Assembly (NCBI RefSeq): GCF_019703515.2
Contig: NC_059373.1
Coordinates: forward strand, 15,574,281-15,638,280
DNA length: 64,000 nucleotides
Direction: 5' to 3'
Origin: Myxocyprinus asiaticus
Taxonomy: Eukaryota > Chordata > Actinopteri > Cypriniformes > Catostomidae
The notes below the pieces were generated by a model. The model saw only the letters and a list, made by a program, of their open reading frames with translations. It was not told the DNA's origin and ran no database searches. The position numbers and the translations under genes are program-made. Below, one piece after another: positions 24,989 to 36,636 of the stretch (within the stretch, counting starts at the first letter, position 1; the number at the start of each line of letters is the position of its first letter).

Positions 24989-25003
<15 letters not shown>

Positions 25004-25228
25004 AATGGCCGAGAAGTACGTTCTTCATCAGATGCAGTACATACTCTGACAGTGTGCTAATTCAGACTTGGCTTAAGGCTGGGTACATGATACGATACAC
25101 TTCGCAATACATATGTTGTGATTTAGTACATTGTGGTTTGTTACTACTCAAATTTTTATCTTTTATTTTTAACAGTAATTTAACTAAATAGTCTGACATA
25201 TATAATTTGTCCACCCTGTTGTATATAA

Positions 25229-25230
<2 letters not shown>

Positions 25231-25265
<35 letters not shown>
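25231..25265 (+). repeat. (AT)n microsatellite
   Basis: About 17 AT units. Confidence 0.95.
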
Positions 25266-25269
<4 letters not shown>

Positions 25270-25757
25270 CGTATAAGCCATTAATTGGTATGTATTGGCC
25301 TTTAAAAAAAAATGCTTGAACACTTTATTAGAATATTGATAGATTATTGTGAAGCAGTATTGCAATACTTAAAATATAGATTTTTTCCATTCCACCTCTA
25401 CAGCATGTACATTGCGCCTGAGATAGATAAGCAGGCGCTGGTAGACTGTTAATCTAGAGGGAGTTACATGCTCCATGTTCTCTCTCGCAATGAGGAAAGA
25501 CGAGCAGAGAGAGCAACACAGAGACAGACCTGTCTCCTTCACCCATCATTGTGCTTCTTACATCCACTGACTCGTCTCGCTCTACTCCTCACGCCCAGTT
25601 TCAGCATTTCTCTATTTTTTTTTATTTTCATTGTCCATCAACCACACCGTCTTGCTCCATCTTACCTTAGTTAAAAAAAAAATTGGTAACACCCACACTG
25701 ATTCTATCTTTCACTCTCAATGCATTAATTGCTGTAGGCTCTCGAATTTACTTGGGA

Positions 25758-25860
25758 TGGGAGTCGCAATGAATTTAACAGTTCTTGTTTTGATTCTGGT
25801 TCCTTAACGATTCCATTATCAAATCTTTTATTTCCCCAAACCCCTCGTCCTATCTATGCT
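25758..25860. repeat. fragment of the GGTTCCTTAACGATTCC hAT-like family
   Basis: GGATGGGAGTCGCAATG followed by TTCTGGTTCCTTAACGATTC resembles, in inverted orientation, the right part of the element ending near 8812. One end only. Confidence 0.5.
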
Positions 25861-28567
25861 CTAAACAAGAATTCGAAACAATAACAATATTATTTTTCGA
25901 TTCATATTGTCATGTTATTCATAACCAAATTCTGTTTGTGAATCTTTAAGTACATGAACAACCAGTCAGTAATTTGATTTAAGTTTCACAAGCTTTAAAG
26001 GAATATTTTGGGTTTAATATAAGTAAAGCTTAATTAACAGCAATTGTGGCATAATGTTGATTGCCACAAAAAAGATCCCTTAGAAAAGAGCAAAAATTGT
26101 GGTATCAATAAGGCACTTACAGTGGAAGAAGTAAATTAAGTCCATAAAGCCTAAAATACACATAGTTTCCAAAGTACAGCCATAAGAAGTAAACATTATA
26201 CATGTTGACATACAATAATAAAATACTTACGCTTACTAATCTAATCTGTGTGAAGTTATATCTAATATTAACTTTGTCATGACAACGAAACACAAATAAG
26301 GTTAGTCAGCGATTTTATCACAATAAAATCATGTTAACATGTACAATGTTTACATCTTGTGATTATACTTTTGAAGCGATATGTACAGTAATTTAGCATT
26401 TATGTACTGGTACCTTTCACTTGTACCAGTACACATTGTAAGTGCCTTGATTGAGCTTAACTTCTGTTGAACCTGGAACATTCCATTTAAGTATAATTAT
26501 AACATAGTAACAGTTCTCACTTAATCGAGCTTGACATGAGCAAAATAATGACTTGTGGTTCAGTGAGTGTGTCAAGAACCACTGAGTCCGATTCAGTGTG
26601 TGAGTGAGTCTTTTTGACCGATTTATTAAAAAGAACCAGCTCAGAAGAGTCACTTCTTCATGAATCGAACTTAACTGGTCACTCTGTATTTTTGTTGTTG
26701 TGTACAACCTGCGAGAGCAATGCAAAAGAAAGTTGTTGTCTACTTATTATCATCTTTGTAACCAGTCACTTGGCAGGTTTGGTTAAATTAAAACGAAATC
26801 TGGTGCGATTGTTCTGTTAGTCTCGATCTTTGTCTCTTTGGTTACATTCGATTAAGACTGTAAGCTCAAAACTAAGCTGAAATAAAATTAATTTTACCGG
26901 GGCAGCCACTGAATAATGGTGCAGGAGACACTGACACATGGTGCCATATTTGAATGGTATGATTGGTGATTCGATAACGTCCCCTGAACATATTTCTATG
27001 CCTAAGCCTAGAGCCTTTCTTTAAAAACATTTTATGCTTTGTTGATGTTTGATGAAACTGAATTGATGAAATCAAAATGTTTTTGAATTGATTGGCCATG
27101 ATGCCTTTTCACATTCGCCTTTATGCTCATATTTTCCCTTTTTCTCTCTCTCCTTTTCTCCCACATGCCCTTCTCATTGCGGTTCATCAACCAAGGTAAG
27201 CAAGTTTATCATTCATCCACCTGCTTGTTCATTTGCCTTCATTTATGCATTCAGTATTGGCAATATTCATGTTTAGTTTTCTCTGATACAAACATAGACA
27301 GATAATTAGAGCCAGCTGAGTTAATTAAATGGGGGGGGGGGGGTTATTTTACTAATAGCTATATTTATTTTATTAATGACACTAAACATTTTATTGTGCC
27401 CTTTTAATTACTTTTTACAATTTTTTTTTAGAATGTTGAAAGATTACATTTGTCAGAATTTTATTAATTTGGACTTGTCCGCTACCCAGACTTTAACTTT
27501 CCCTCTTTAATTATGAATTGACATTTTTAATTATGGAAATTCTTAGATCTTAACAAATCATATTTACAGTTTATTTGGTATTTAATGTGCATAATAAAAC
27601 ATGGATAACAAATAATCAGTGTCCCCCAATACTTCTGCCATTGCCATCACGTCAAGCATTGTTGGGATTTTTCCCCTAAAATTTGGATATGATAGAAATT
27701 AGAAGAGACTTTGTCATGATCAAATAGTAGCTTTATTAGGCATCATCAAATCAGTTTATTTTTGAGTTTTTTTAAGTCATAAACCATCAATTTAGTTTTA
27801 TTTTGATAAATGTAAAGTTAAAAGACTTCTAGCTAACTTGTGTTAACAGATCCAAGGCTTATCCAACTTTTTCATTACGATCATACGTCATTACAATCAC
27901 ACACCATATAAAAAAAAAGAAAAAAATCCACAAAATCGCACATAAAAAATCCACTTGAAATTTGATCAAGGCTGTGTGATAAATAATTTAACATAGATGA
28001 AACATAATTTGAAGAAATTACATTTTTCAAGATTTCAAGTAATCAAAAGTACCCCTAATTGAAGAATCATCCATATATATTTGCTGATTACTTAAGTTAT
28101 ACATAAGTGTGACTACGTTTGGTGAATTCCTTCAGCTCCGCTGAACTGTGAGCTAACTATGAGCTTTCAGCCATGGTTAGAAAAATGTCAATGTTTGGTC
28201 TACATATCTTTCCCCTTGCACAGCTCATCCTCTGTCTCATTCCTCTCTCTCTTTCTCCCATCTGAGCCAGAGAAAGCAAGAGACAACAATGTTTATTCCT
28301 TTAACACTGTTATGTCTGCAGCTGTATGTAATGACAGGCTGTTTAGTGGCCTGGGTGAAATAAGTGTCTCTATCTGTCTCGTTCTTCCACACTGGCTGTA
28401 ACGTCCTAAACCCTTGGGGCTTCTTTGGCTGTCCGCTCCCACGGTGGCTAAACTGGCTTCACGATTACAGTAAGGACACGTACTGTCAAGGTAACTCAAG
28501 TCCCTTAAAAGCCTATTTTTACTGATGCAGTAGTCCAAATGGTCTCAAAACAGAATGATCTGAGAGC
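25861..28567. other. AT-rich intronic sequence, nothing recognised
   Basis: Only a G homopolymer at 27331-27343 and short uninformative frames were seen. Confidence 0.6.
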
Positions 28568-28812
28568 GTTCCAAAAAGCATTGTGTGTGCCGTAATGGAA
28601 GCAAGGAAATTAACATGGAGTTAACATGGTGAATGTCACAAAAATGTTGATGACCAAATAGTGCAGAATTGTAAATACTATTTAATCATTTTATGTCTTG
28701 GCATATATTTGTTGAACATTTTTCAAAATCCTAAAACTTTGTTTATTTCCAGGTTTAAATGTGATTCCCTGATTTGCAGTGTGGTCTCAGACATTTGAAC
28801 TCCACTGTATAA
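28568..28812 (+). mobile_element. miniature element, second copy of the 63.0-kb family
   Basis: It begins within the family at GTTCCAAAAAGCATTG and ends at GACATTTGAACTCCACTGTA, a terminal inverted repeat. The segment GTGCAGAATTGTAAATACTA is an uninterrupted version of the insertion site at 63264. The left terminus is missing. Confidence 0.75.
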
Positions 28813-29009
28813 TTAGCCCATTACGGTATAATGCGTTTCTCTTTTTTTCTTGCCTCTGCAGAAATTGCCTTAAGCAAGCAGCTGACATTATTGGCATCTT
28901 TGCGATGCATCCACGGCAGACATTCAGGCTGAGGTTTCTACATTTGTGATGATGAGGTGCAAAGTTGAGTTTGCCTATGACATCATTTGACCCATTTGAA
29001 TGTTACATG

Positions 29010-29553
29010 TATATAGTGCTTTTCTGTTACTACACTCAAAGCACTTTACATTGCGAACAGGGGACTCTCCTCAACCACCACCAGTGTGCAGCATCCACCT
29101 GGATGATGCGACGGCAGCCATAGTGTGCCAGTACGCTCAACACACACCAACTAATGGTGGAGATGAGAGAGTGGAATGATAGTCAATTCATGATAGAGGA
29201 TTATTAGGAGGCCATGATTGACAAGGGCCAATGGGAGGAATTTGTCCAGGTTATACCCCTACTCTTTATGAGAAAATGCCCTGGCATATTTAATGACCAC
29301 TGTGAGTCAGGACCTCGGTTTAACGTCTCATCTGAAAGACAGTGCCTTTTTACAGTACAGTGTCCCCGTCACTGGGGCGATAGGACCCACACAGACCACA
29401 AGGTGAGCACCCCTGCTGGCCTTACTAACACCTCTTCCAGCAGCAATCTTATTTTTCCCCAGGAGGTCTCCCATTCATGTACTGACCAGGCTAAATCCTG
29501 CTTGGCTTCAGTGGGTAACCAGGCGAGACCTGCAGGGTGATATGGCTGCTGGC
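29010..29553 (-). mobile_element. 5S rRNA-derived SINE, full-length type
   Basis: On the - strand the head (29553 down to about 29457) reads GCCATATCACCCTG, then GAAGCCAAGCAGG, then GCCTGGTCAGTACATGAATG and GGAGACCTCCTGGG, closely following vertebrate 5S rRNA with its internal promoter. A 360-bp body follows, and it ends in a tail, AAGTGCTTTGAGTGTAG and AAAAGCACTATATACA, of the kind shared with partner LINEs. It is a retroposon copy, not a functional 5S gene. Confidence 0.85.
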
Positions 29554-30597
29554 GTATTTATGACTTTTGAATACTGTAACTGAGTACTCGCTTCCTGTTC
29601 ACCCAGATCATTTTTGTCTAAACCATCATGAATCCTCTTAATGTTCTGCCATAAATGTGTCCTCAAAGGAAATCGGTCTGAGGAGTCGTATTTAAAGTAA
29701 TTAGTTGAGCTAATTATCTGAAGAGTATGAGTGGGATGCTAGAGTACACCCATCTGATTTATATATGTATTTGTGTCTATTTTTCGCTGTGTGTCAGTTT
29801 GGATGTATTGTTTTGGAAGAGAGAGAGGGCAAGAGAGATGAAAGGAAATAGTAAGGTTATAAAAGGTGAAAGAGCATCCCTGTTCATCAGCTTATTGCCT
29901 GGGGCCTGGTTCCGGGCTCCTACACAGGCAGGTTCTTTAGTGTTCATTAGTCATAAGTTAGTGCATAGCTGAGCAAGGAAAGTCTACAGCTTCACAGATG
30001 CTTTAAAAAGCTTCCCTGTAGACCTGTTGGGCCTTGATTTCTTGTGGCAGGTCTGCATCGAGCACTACTCTGGTCCTGGCCTGGCTTACCTCATTAACTG
30101 TGGCCAAAAGTGTAAGTCTTTCCCAATTATGATGGGTCATGCAGATAGCTGGTTAGTTGATTATTGTGGTTGACTAGTTAATCTCTCTTTTTTTTCTCTC
30201 TCTCTTATTTACACTGGCGGCCAAAAGTTTGGAATAATGTACAGATTTTGCTGTTTTGGAAGGAAATTGGTACTTTAATTCACCAAAGTGGCATTCAACT
30301 GATCACAAAGTATAGTCAGGACAATACTGATGTAAAAAAACAGCACCATCACTATTTGAAAAAAGTCAATTTTGATCAAATCTAGACAGGCCCCATTTCT
30401 TGCAGTCATCACTCCAACACATTATCCTTGAGTAATCATGCTAAATTGCTAGTTTGTACTAGAAAATCACTTGCCATTATATCAAACACAGTTGAAAGCT
30501 ATTTGGTTCGTTGCATGAAGCTTAACATTGTGTTTGTTTTTGAGTTACCACAGTGTGCAATAGACTGGCATGTCTTAAGGTCAATATTAGGTCAAAA

Positions 30598-30792
30598 ATG
30601 GCAAAAATGAAACAGCTTTCTCTAGAAAATTGTCATTCAATCATTGTTTTGAGGAATGAAGGCTATACAATGCTTGAAATTGCCAAAAAGCTGAAGATTT
30701 CATACAAAGGTGTACACTACAGTCTTCAAAGACAAAGGACAACTGGCTCTAACAAGGACAGAAAGAGATGTGGAAGGCCCAGATACAACTAA
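30598..30792 (+). pseudogene. Tc1-like transposase A, N-terminal fragment
   Basis: It starts at ATG with MAKMKQLSLENCHSIIVLRN. Helix-turn-helix features follow (MLEIAKKLKISYKGVHYSL), then a basic RKRCGRPR segment, the GRPR hinge typical of Tc1 transposases. The frame stops just before element B. The rest of the protein resumes beyond 32420 in altered frames and lacks the catalytic core. Confidence 0.85.
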
Positions 30793-30803
30793 ACAAGAGG
30801 ATA

Positions 30804-32418
30804 CAGTGCATCTGGAAAGTATTCACAGCACTTTTTCCACATTTTGTTGTTACAGCCTTATTCCAAAATGGATTAAATTAATTATTTTCCTCAAAATTCC
30901 ACAAACAATACCCCATAATGACAACGTGAAAGAAGTTTGTTTGAAATCTTTGCAAATTTATTAAAAATAAAAACAGAAAAAAATCACATGTACATAAGTA
31001 TTGACAGCCTTTGCCATGACACTCAAAATTGAGCTCAGGTGCATCCTGTTTCCACTGATCATCATTGAGATGTTTCTACAACTTGATTGGAGTCCACCTG
31101 TGGTAAATTCAGTTGATTGGACGTGATTTGGAAAGGCACATACCTGCCTATATAAGGTCCCACAGTTAACAGTGCATGTAAGAGCCAAGCCAAGGAATTG
31201 TCTGTAGACCTCCGAGACAGGATTGTATCGAGGCACAGATCTGGGGAAGGGTACAGAAAAAGTTCTGCAGCATTGAAGGTCCCAATGAGCACAGTGGCCT
31301 CCATCCGTAAATGGAAGAAGTTTGGAACCACCAGGACTCTTCCTAGAGCTGGCCGCCTGGCCAAACTGAGCGATTGGGGGAGAAGGGCCTTAGTCAGGGA
31401 GGTGACCAAGAACCCGATTGTCACTCTGACAGAGCTCCAGCATTTCTTTGTGGAGAGAGGAGAAACTTCCAGAAGAACAACCATCTCTGCAGCACTCCAC
31501 CAATCAGGCCTGTATGGTAGAGTGGCCAGACGGAAGCCACTCCTCAGTAAAAGGCACATGACAGCCCGCCTGGAGTTTGCCAAAATGCACCTGAAGGACT
31601 CTCAGACCATGTGAAACAAAATTATCTGGTCTGATGAAACAAAGATTGAACTCTTTGGTCTGAATGGCAAGCATCATGTCTGGAGGAAACCAGGCACCGC
31701 TCATCACCTGGCCAATACCATCCCTACAGTGAAGCATGGTGGTGGCAGCATCATGCTGTGGTGATGTTTATTCAGCGGTAGGAACTGAGAGACAAGTCAG
31801 GATCGAGGGAAAGATGAATGCAGCAATGTACAGAGACATCCTTGATGAAAACCTGCTCCAGAGCTCTCTGGACCTCAGACTGGGGCGAAGGTTCATCTTC
31901 CAACAGGACAACGACCCTAAGCACACAGCCAAGATAACAAAGGAGTGGCTACGGAACAACTCTGTGAATGTCCTTGAGTGGCCCAGCCAGAGCCCAGACT
32001 TGAACCCGATTGAACATCTCTGGAGAGATCTGAAAATGGCTGTGCACTGACGCTCCCCATCAAACCTGATGGAGCTTGAGAGGTCCTGCAAAGAAGTATG
32101 GGAGAAACTGCCCAAAAATAGGTGTGGCAAGCTTGTAGCATCATACTCAAAAAGACTTGAGGCTGTAATTGGTGCCAAAGGTGCTTCAACAAAGTATTGA
32201 GCAAAGGCTGTGAATACTTATGTACATGTGATTTTTTTGGTTTTTTATTTTTAATAAATTTGCAACGATTTCAAACAAACTTCTTTCACATTGTCATTTT
32301 GGGGTATTGTTTGTAGAATTTTGAAGAAAATAATGAATTTAATCCATTTTGGAATAAGGCTGTAACATAACAAAATGTGGAAAAAGTGAAGCGCTGTGAA
32401 TACTTTCCGGATGCACTG
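30804..32418 (+). mobile_element. Tc1-like element B nested in element A
   Basis: 1,615 bp with ends CAGTGCATCTGGAAAGTATT and (inverted) CAGTGCATCCGGAAAGTATT, flanked by TA at 30802-30803 and 32419-32420. Long inverted repeats extend through the region with TTATTAAAAATAAAAA near both ends. It interrupts the transposase remnant of element A and is therefore the younger insertion. Its own transposase is broken. Confidence 0.95.
31180..32200 (+). pseudogene. broken Tc1-like transposase of element B
   Basis: A nearly full-length Tc1 transposase reading is visible, with VDLRDRIVSRHRSGEGYRKS at the N-terminus, D1 in [12 protein letters not shown] (D at 31633-31635), D2 in [14 protein letters not shown], and E in [14 protein letters not shown], ending KGASTKY at about 32200. 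No ATG stands at the expected start. A TGA interrupts at 31612-31614, a frameshift lies at about 31757-31790 after IMLW, and another TGA follows VH at 32048-32050. At least one of these looks like CGA-to-TGA decay. It cannot make an active enzyme. Confidence 0.92.
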
Positions 32419-32429
32419 TAAGAACATCA

Positions 32430-32854
32430 GAGTCTCTAGTTTGAGAAATAGACGCCTCATGTCCTCAGCTGACAGCTTCATTGAGTTCTACCCGCTCAAC
32501 ACCAGTTTCATGTACAGCAGTAAAGAGAAGACTCAGGGGTGCAGGCCTTATGGGAAGAATTGCCAAGAAAAAGGCGCTTTTGAAACAGAAAAACAAAAAG
32601 AATTGGTTAGAGTGGGCAAAGAAATACAGACATTTGACAACAGATAATTGGAAAAGAGTGTCATGGATGTTAAACCCATTGAGCTTTTGTGGGATCAGCT
32701 AGACTGTAAGGTGCGTGAGAAGTGCCCGACAAGACAGCCACATCTATGGCAAGTGCTACAGGAAGTGTGGGGTGAAATGTCACCTGAGTACCTGGACAGA
32801 CTGACAGCTAGAAAGCCAAGGATCTGCAAAGCTGTCATTGCTGCACGTAGATGA
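32430..32854 (+). pseudogene. Tc1-like transposase A, C-terminal remnant
   Basis: Frames around 32481-32700 and 32648-32854 carry RLRGAGLMGRIAKKKALLKQ, then NKKNWLEWAKKY, and finally NPIELLWDQLDCKVREKC through to PRICKAVIAARR. These are the pre-catalytic and terminal parts of a Tc1 transposase. Direct joining of WKRVSWM to NPIELLW shows that an internal deletion removed the first two catalytic acidic residues. Confidence 0.8.
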
Positions 32855-34929
32855 TTTTTTGATGAGAACTCTGAAGTATTTTAAAAAGTTCTGGAATTTT
32901 TTTTCAAATTGAAATAGTAATTTTCAAGTTATTAATGTCCTGACTCTACATTGTGATCAGTTGAATACCACTTTGGTGAATAAAAGTACCAATTTCTTCC
33001 CATAATAGCAAAATCTGTACATTATTCCAAACTTTTGGCCGCCAGTGTATGTTTTTAGATTTGATGTATTGAGCATTGGTTATTTAATTAGTGTGCTGAT
33101 AGCTTGATGTGCTTTAAGCCGTGTTCATAATGTTTAATTTTGGCCACGATTTTGCTGTCTGAGATTAATTTCGAGGATTGCAAAAGATTTCTCTTGTCGT
33201 AGGGCAAAGTATTTTTATCATGTCTTAGTGTGATCACTTAGTGTGACATGTTCACGACTGCCGATTAATTGCCTTTACAGTGAATATTAGCCACTGTAGT
33301 TCTGGCAGTGTCAGAAACTTTGCGCCACAGTTGTGCAGACTGCTCCTGAGTCATTGACAACAAGGTTGTCCAAGGTGACAACATTTTGTGACATGAGTGT
33401 ACTCAATTTAATCATTACTTTAAAAAGTGAAGGTTATATACAAATATCATGTATTTTTAAGTCAAAAATATCATGTTTTCTCAGAATTTCATTAAATGAC
33501 CTGAACAAAATGTGCCTTTTCTTAAAAAAAAATAATAATAATTCAATAAAAAGACAAAAAATATATATTTTTACAGTAATCAAACTATATTTGTTCAATT
33601 TTGAATCAAACTAGTCGACAAAAAGTCGTTCAGGCAACCCACCAACTTGTCGATTTTGAAAATTTTGTTTTACACATCCTTAAAGGATTAGTTCACCCAA
33701 AAATGACAATTCAGTCATTGTTACTTAAATTTTGTGCTCAGTGATGTCATACAATGGCAGTTTATGTACTCTTCAAGCTTCAAAAGGACATAAAAGTATA
33801 ATTCAGAAGTTATAAATTTTGTATGCAACGAATGTATTGTTCTGAGAAATATGATAAGGTTTAGTGAGAAACAAACCGAAGTCAGCTGTATTAAGTGAAA
33901 CGCTTGACCGACCGTTGATCTCCTGTGCGAGTTCATTGGACAGACTGCACGCAAACTTTAGAGTTCCTTGCAGGAGAGCAGTAAGCTTCAGCCTCTCACG
34001 ACATAGGCTGTTCAAGCGAAAACTTTTGTTTCGCTTCAACAGGACCACCAGCGATATTAACAACAGAAAACAACAGAGTTGCACACAAACCAGAGAACAG
34101 AACTTACAAAACATGTCTGAAGAGGTTGTAGTCGAAAAAAAGATGCATTTCTACACCCAGCTGTAGAAATTTCTGTCATTAACTCAGGAAAGCACTGCTC
34201 CTTTTCTGAACGAGCGCTATGACAAAGGGTGACAAAGGGTGAGCGCTGTCTGTGACTGCTACTGTATTTTAGCATTTCTGTGCATCAAGATAAGCAGAAA
34301 TAAAAATAGTTCCGGTGCCATGCAACTATTCGCTAATATAATTTTTTTTTTTTCACTTTGAAGCTTATAAGATGCATTCATATTCATGTTATATAAATAA
34401 TAAGATCACTACTTCAAAAAACTTCAGAATCGATATTTTTATGTGAGGATCGATATTCTTGATACCACATCAGTATCGGAAGTATCGTTACTTTAGTATC
34501 GATCCGCCCATCGCTATAGCGGATGAGTTACCCGGCACGACGCCAAATATAGAAACCAAGTGATTGAGAAATATCCCGTTGCTAATCACTGGTTAGGACA
34601 AAACTTTTATTGCATGTGGTTTGGCATCTCTCTTTTCGATTGAGGACTCCAGTTCAAATAAATAAGGCTGGGCATAGAAGTGCATCTATTTTTCGACTAC
34701 AAAGTCTTCAGACATGTTTTGTAAGTTCTGTTCTCTGGTGTGTGTGCAGCTATGTTGTGTTTTCTGTTGTTAATATTGCCGATGGTCCTGTAAAAAGCTA
34801 AACAAAGTGAGTTTTCGCTTGAACGGCCCATGTCATGAGAGGCTGCAGCGTACAGCTCTCATGCAAGCTCTAAGCTCGTGTGCAGTCTGTCTCATGAATG
34901 TGCACGGGAGATCAACGGTTGGTCAAGAG

Positions 34930-36354
34930 TTTTGTTGTGGAATTGTGTATATCTCACATTAAATAGTTTCAGAAATTAAAACAAAATCTAACATAAAACA
35001 GAGGCAGTCTAAGGAAACACAAAATACAGTTTTTAAATAATAATGTTATTTATTGAAGCAAAAAAGTTATCCAATACCAACTGGGCCTGTGTGAAAAAGT
35101 ATTTCCCCGCTTAGTTACTAAATCCCCAAATCTATGAAATTGCATTCATAATGGGGTTCAGCTGGACTAGACACACCCAGGCCTGATTATTGCCAGCCCT
35201 GTTCAATCAAATCAACACGTAAATAGAACTTTTTCAGCAGCATGAAGTTGGCTAAAAGGTCTCAACCAGTAGCACACTATGCCAAAGTCGAAAGAAATTA
35301 ACCTCCCCAGAAGTGGCCGACCTTCCAAAATTTCTCCAAGAGCACAACGACGACTCATCAAAAAAGTCACAAAAAAGCCAAGGACAACATCCAAGGAACT
35401 GCAGGCCTCTCTCGCATCAATAAAGTTCACTGTTCGTGACTCCACTATCAGAAAGACACTGGCCAAAAATGCCATCCATGGAAGTGTGGCGAGGTGAAAA
35501 CCACTGCTAACCCAGAAGAACATTAAGGCTTGTCTGAATTTTGCCAAAACACACCTTGATGATCCTCAAACCTTTTGGGAGAATGTTCTGTGGACTGATG
35601 AGTCGAAAGTGGAACTGTTTGGAAGACAGGGGTCCTGTTACATCTGTGTAAATCAAACACAGAATTCCACAAAAAGAATATCATAACTACAGTCAAGCAT
35701 GATGGTGGTAGTGTGATGGTGTGGAGATGCTTTGCTGCTTCAGGGCAAGTCCGATTTGCAATAATTGATGGAAACATGAATTCTGCTCTCTACATGAAAA
35801 TCCTAAAGGAGTACGTCCGGTCATCAGTCCGTGAATTGAAGCTCAAGCGCAACTGGATTATGCAGCAAGACAGTTAATCTATAGCATAAGTCCACCTCTG
35901 AATGGCTCAAAAGAAGCAAAATTAATGTTTTGGAGTGGCCTAGTCAAAGTCCTGACTTGAACCGGATTGAGATGCTGTGGTAGGACCTTAAACAGGCAGT
36001 TCATGCTCGAAAACCCTCCAATGTGGCTGAACTAGAACAGTTCTGCAAAGAAGAGTTGGCCAAAATTCCACCATAACATTGTGAAAGACTGATCTCCAGT
36101 TATTGGAAGTGTTTGGTTGCAGTTGTTGCTGCTAAAGGTGGCACAACCAGCTATTAAAGTTTAAGGGAGCGGTTCGTTTTTCACATGGGTGATATAGGTG
36201 TTGATAACTTTTTTGCTTCAATACAAAAAATATATATTTGAAAACTGTATTTTGTGTTTACTCAGGTTGCGTTTGTTTTGTTAAATCTCGTTTGAAAATC
36301 TAAAACAATTTAGTATGAAAAATGGGACATATACTATTCCACAGCACTGTACAT
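34930..36354 (+). mobile_element. Tc1-like element C, inserted in a long inverted-repeat element
   Basis: The right end is CAGCACTGTA with a long inverted repeat. The left end has lost a few bases (it starts near TTGTGGAATTGTGTATATC) but pairs with the right arm over roughly 170 bp, including GAAGCAAAAAAGTTATC and ACACAAAATACAGTTTT. It belongs to the same family as the antisense copy at 22264-23526. It interrupts the right arm of the element at 33684-36632. Confidence 0.88.
35279..36155 (+). pseudogene. broken Tc1-like transposase of element C
   Basis: It opens with MPKSKEINLPRSGRPSKISP and continues with RTTSKELQASLASI and NAIHGSVAR, then a TGA at 35495-35497. The same frame continues with KPLLTQKNIKACLNFAKTHL and a first catalytic motif WTDESKVELFG. 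The second aspartate region (IMQQDS) is followed at once by a stop, and the third motif reads [10 protein letters not shown] with a stop after the W. Several stops and shifts make it a relic. Confidence 0.88.
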
Positions 36355-36636
36355 TAGATTTCAGTTTGTTTCTCACCAAACCTTATCGTATTTCTTCAGA
36401 ACAATACATGATTCGCATACAATAATTTATTAGACTTCTAAATTATACTTTTGTGTCCTTTTGAAGTTTGAAGAGGTGGTCACTATTAACTGCCACTGTA
36501 TGACATCACTGAGCACAACATTTTTTCACAATTTCTCCCTTTGTATTAAGAAAAAGAAAGTAAGTCATATTGTGTTTAACACAGAGTTGAGTAAATAATG
36601 ACTGAATTTTCATTTTTGGGTGAACTATCTCTTTAA

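Larger units (their letters stand above)
23527..25757. other. intronic sequence with AT microsatellites
   Basis: No coding or RNA feature was recognised. GCATACTTT-type words near 24020 and 24720 hint at miniature-element remnants without clear ends. The 25080-25150 interval (GATACGATACACTTCGCAAT) has a similar character. Confidence 0.55.
30212..33047 (+). mobile_element. Tc1-like element A, split by element B and missing its catalytic core
   Basis: Ends are CACTGGCGGCCAAAAGTTTG and its inverted copy, flanked by TA at 30210-30211 and 33048-33049. Removing the nested element leaves about 1.2 kb, shorter than the usual 1.6 kb. The left part encodes MAKMKQLSLENCHSIIVLRN and a helix-turn-helix (30598-30792). 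The right part encodes a transposase tail with NPIELLWDQL and a late IAARR (32640-32854). The stretch TDNWKRVSWM runs almost at once into NPIELLW, so the region holding the first two catalytic aspartates has been deleted. It is non-autonomous. Confidence 0.9.
33684..36632. mobile_element. long inverted-repeat element (TTAA-flanked), split by Tc1-like element C
   Basis: The ends are AGGATTAGTTCACCCAAAAA and the inverted TTTTTGGGTGAACTATCTCT, with TTAA at 33680-33683 and 36633-36636. The arms (33684 to about 34157, and about 34667 to 36632) are inverted copies of each other. Anchors include TCTGAAGAGGTTGTAGTCGA against TCGACTACAAAGTCTTCAGA, and GAGAACAGAACTTACAAAAC against GTTTTGTAAGTTCTGTTCTC. 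The right arm is interrupted by element C. The central 0.5 kb contains ATCGATA-rich sequence of another dispersed family. Without element C the foldback is about 1.5 kb. No coding region. Confidence 0.85.

Noticed and set aside
29457..29553. 5S rRNA gene on the minus strand
   Set aside because: Similarity covers the promoter regions, but the sequence is diverged and continues into a SINE body and tail with no T-run terminator.
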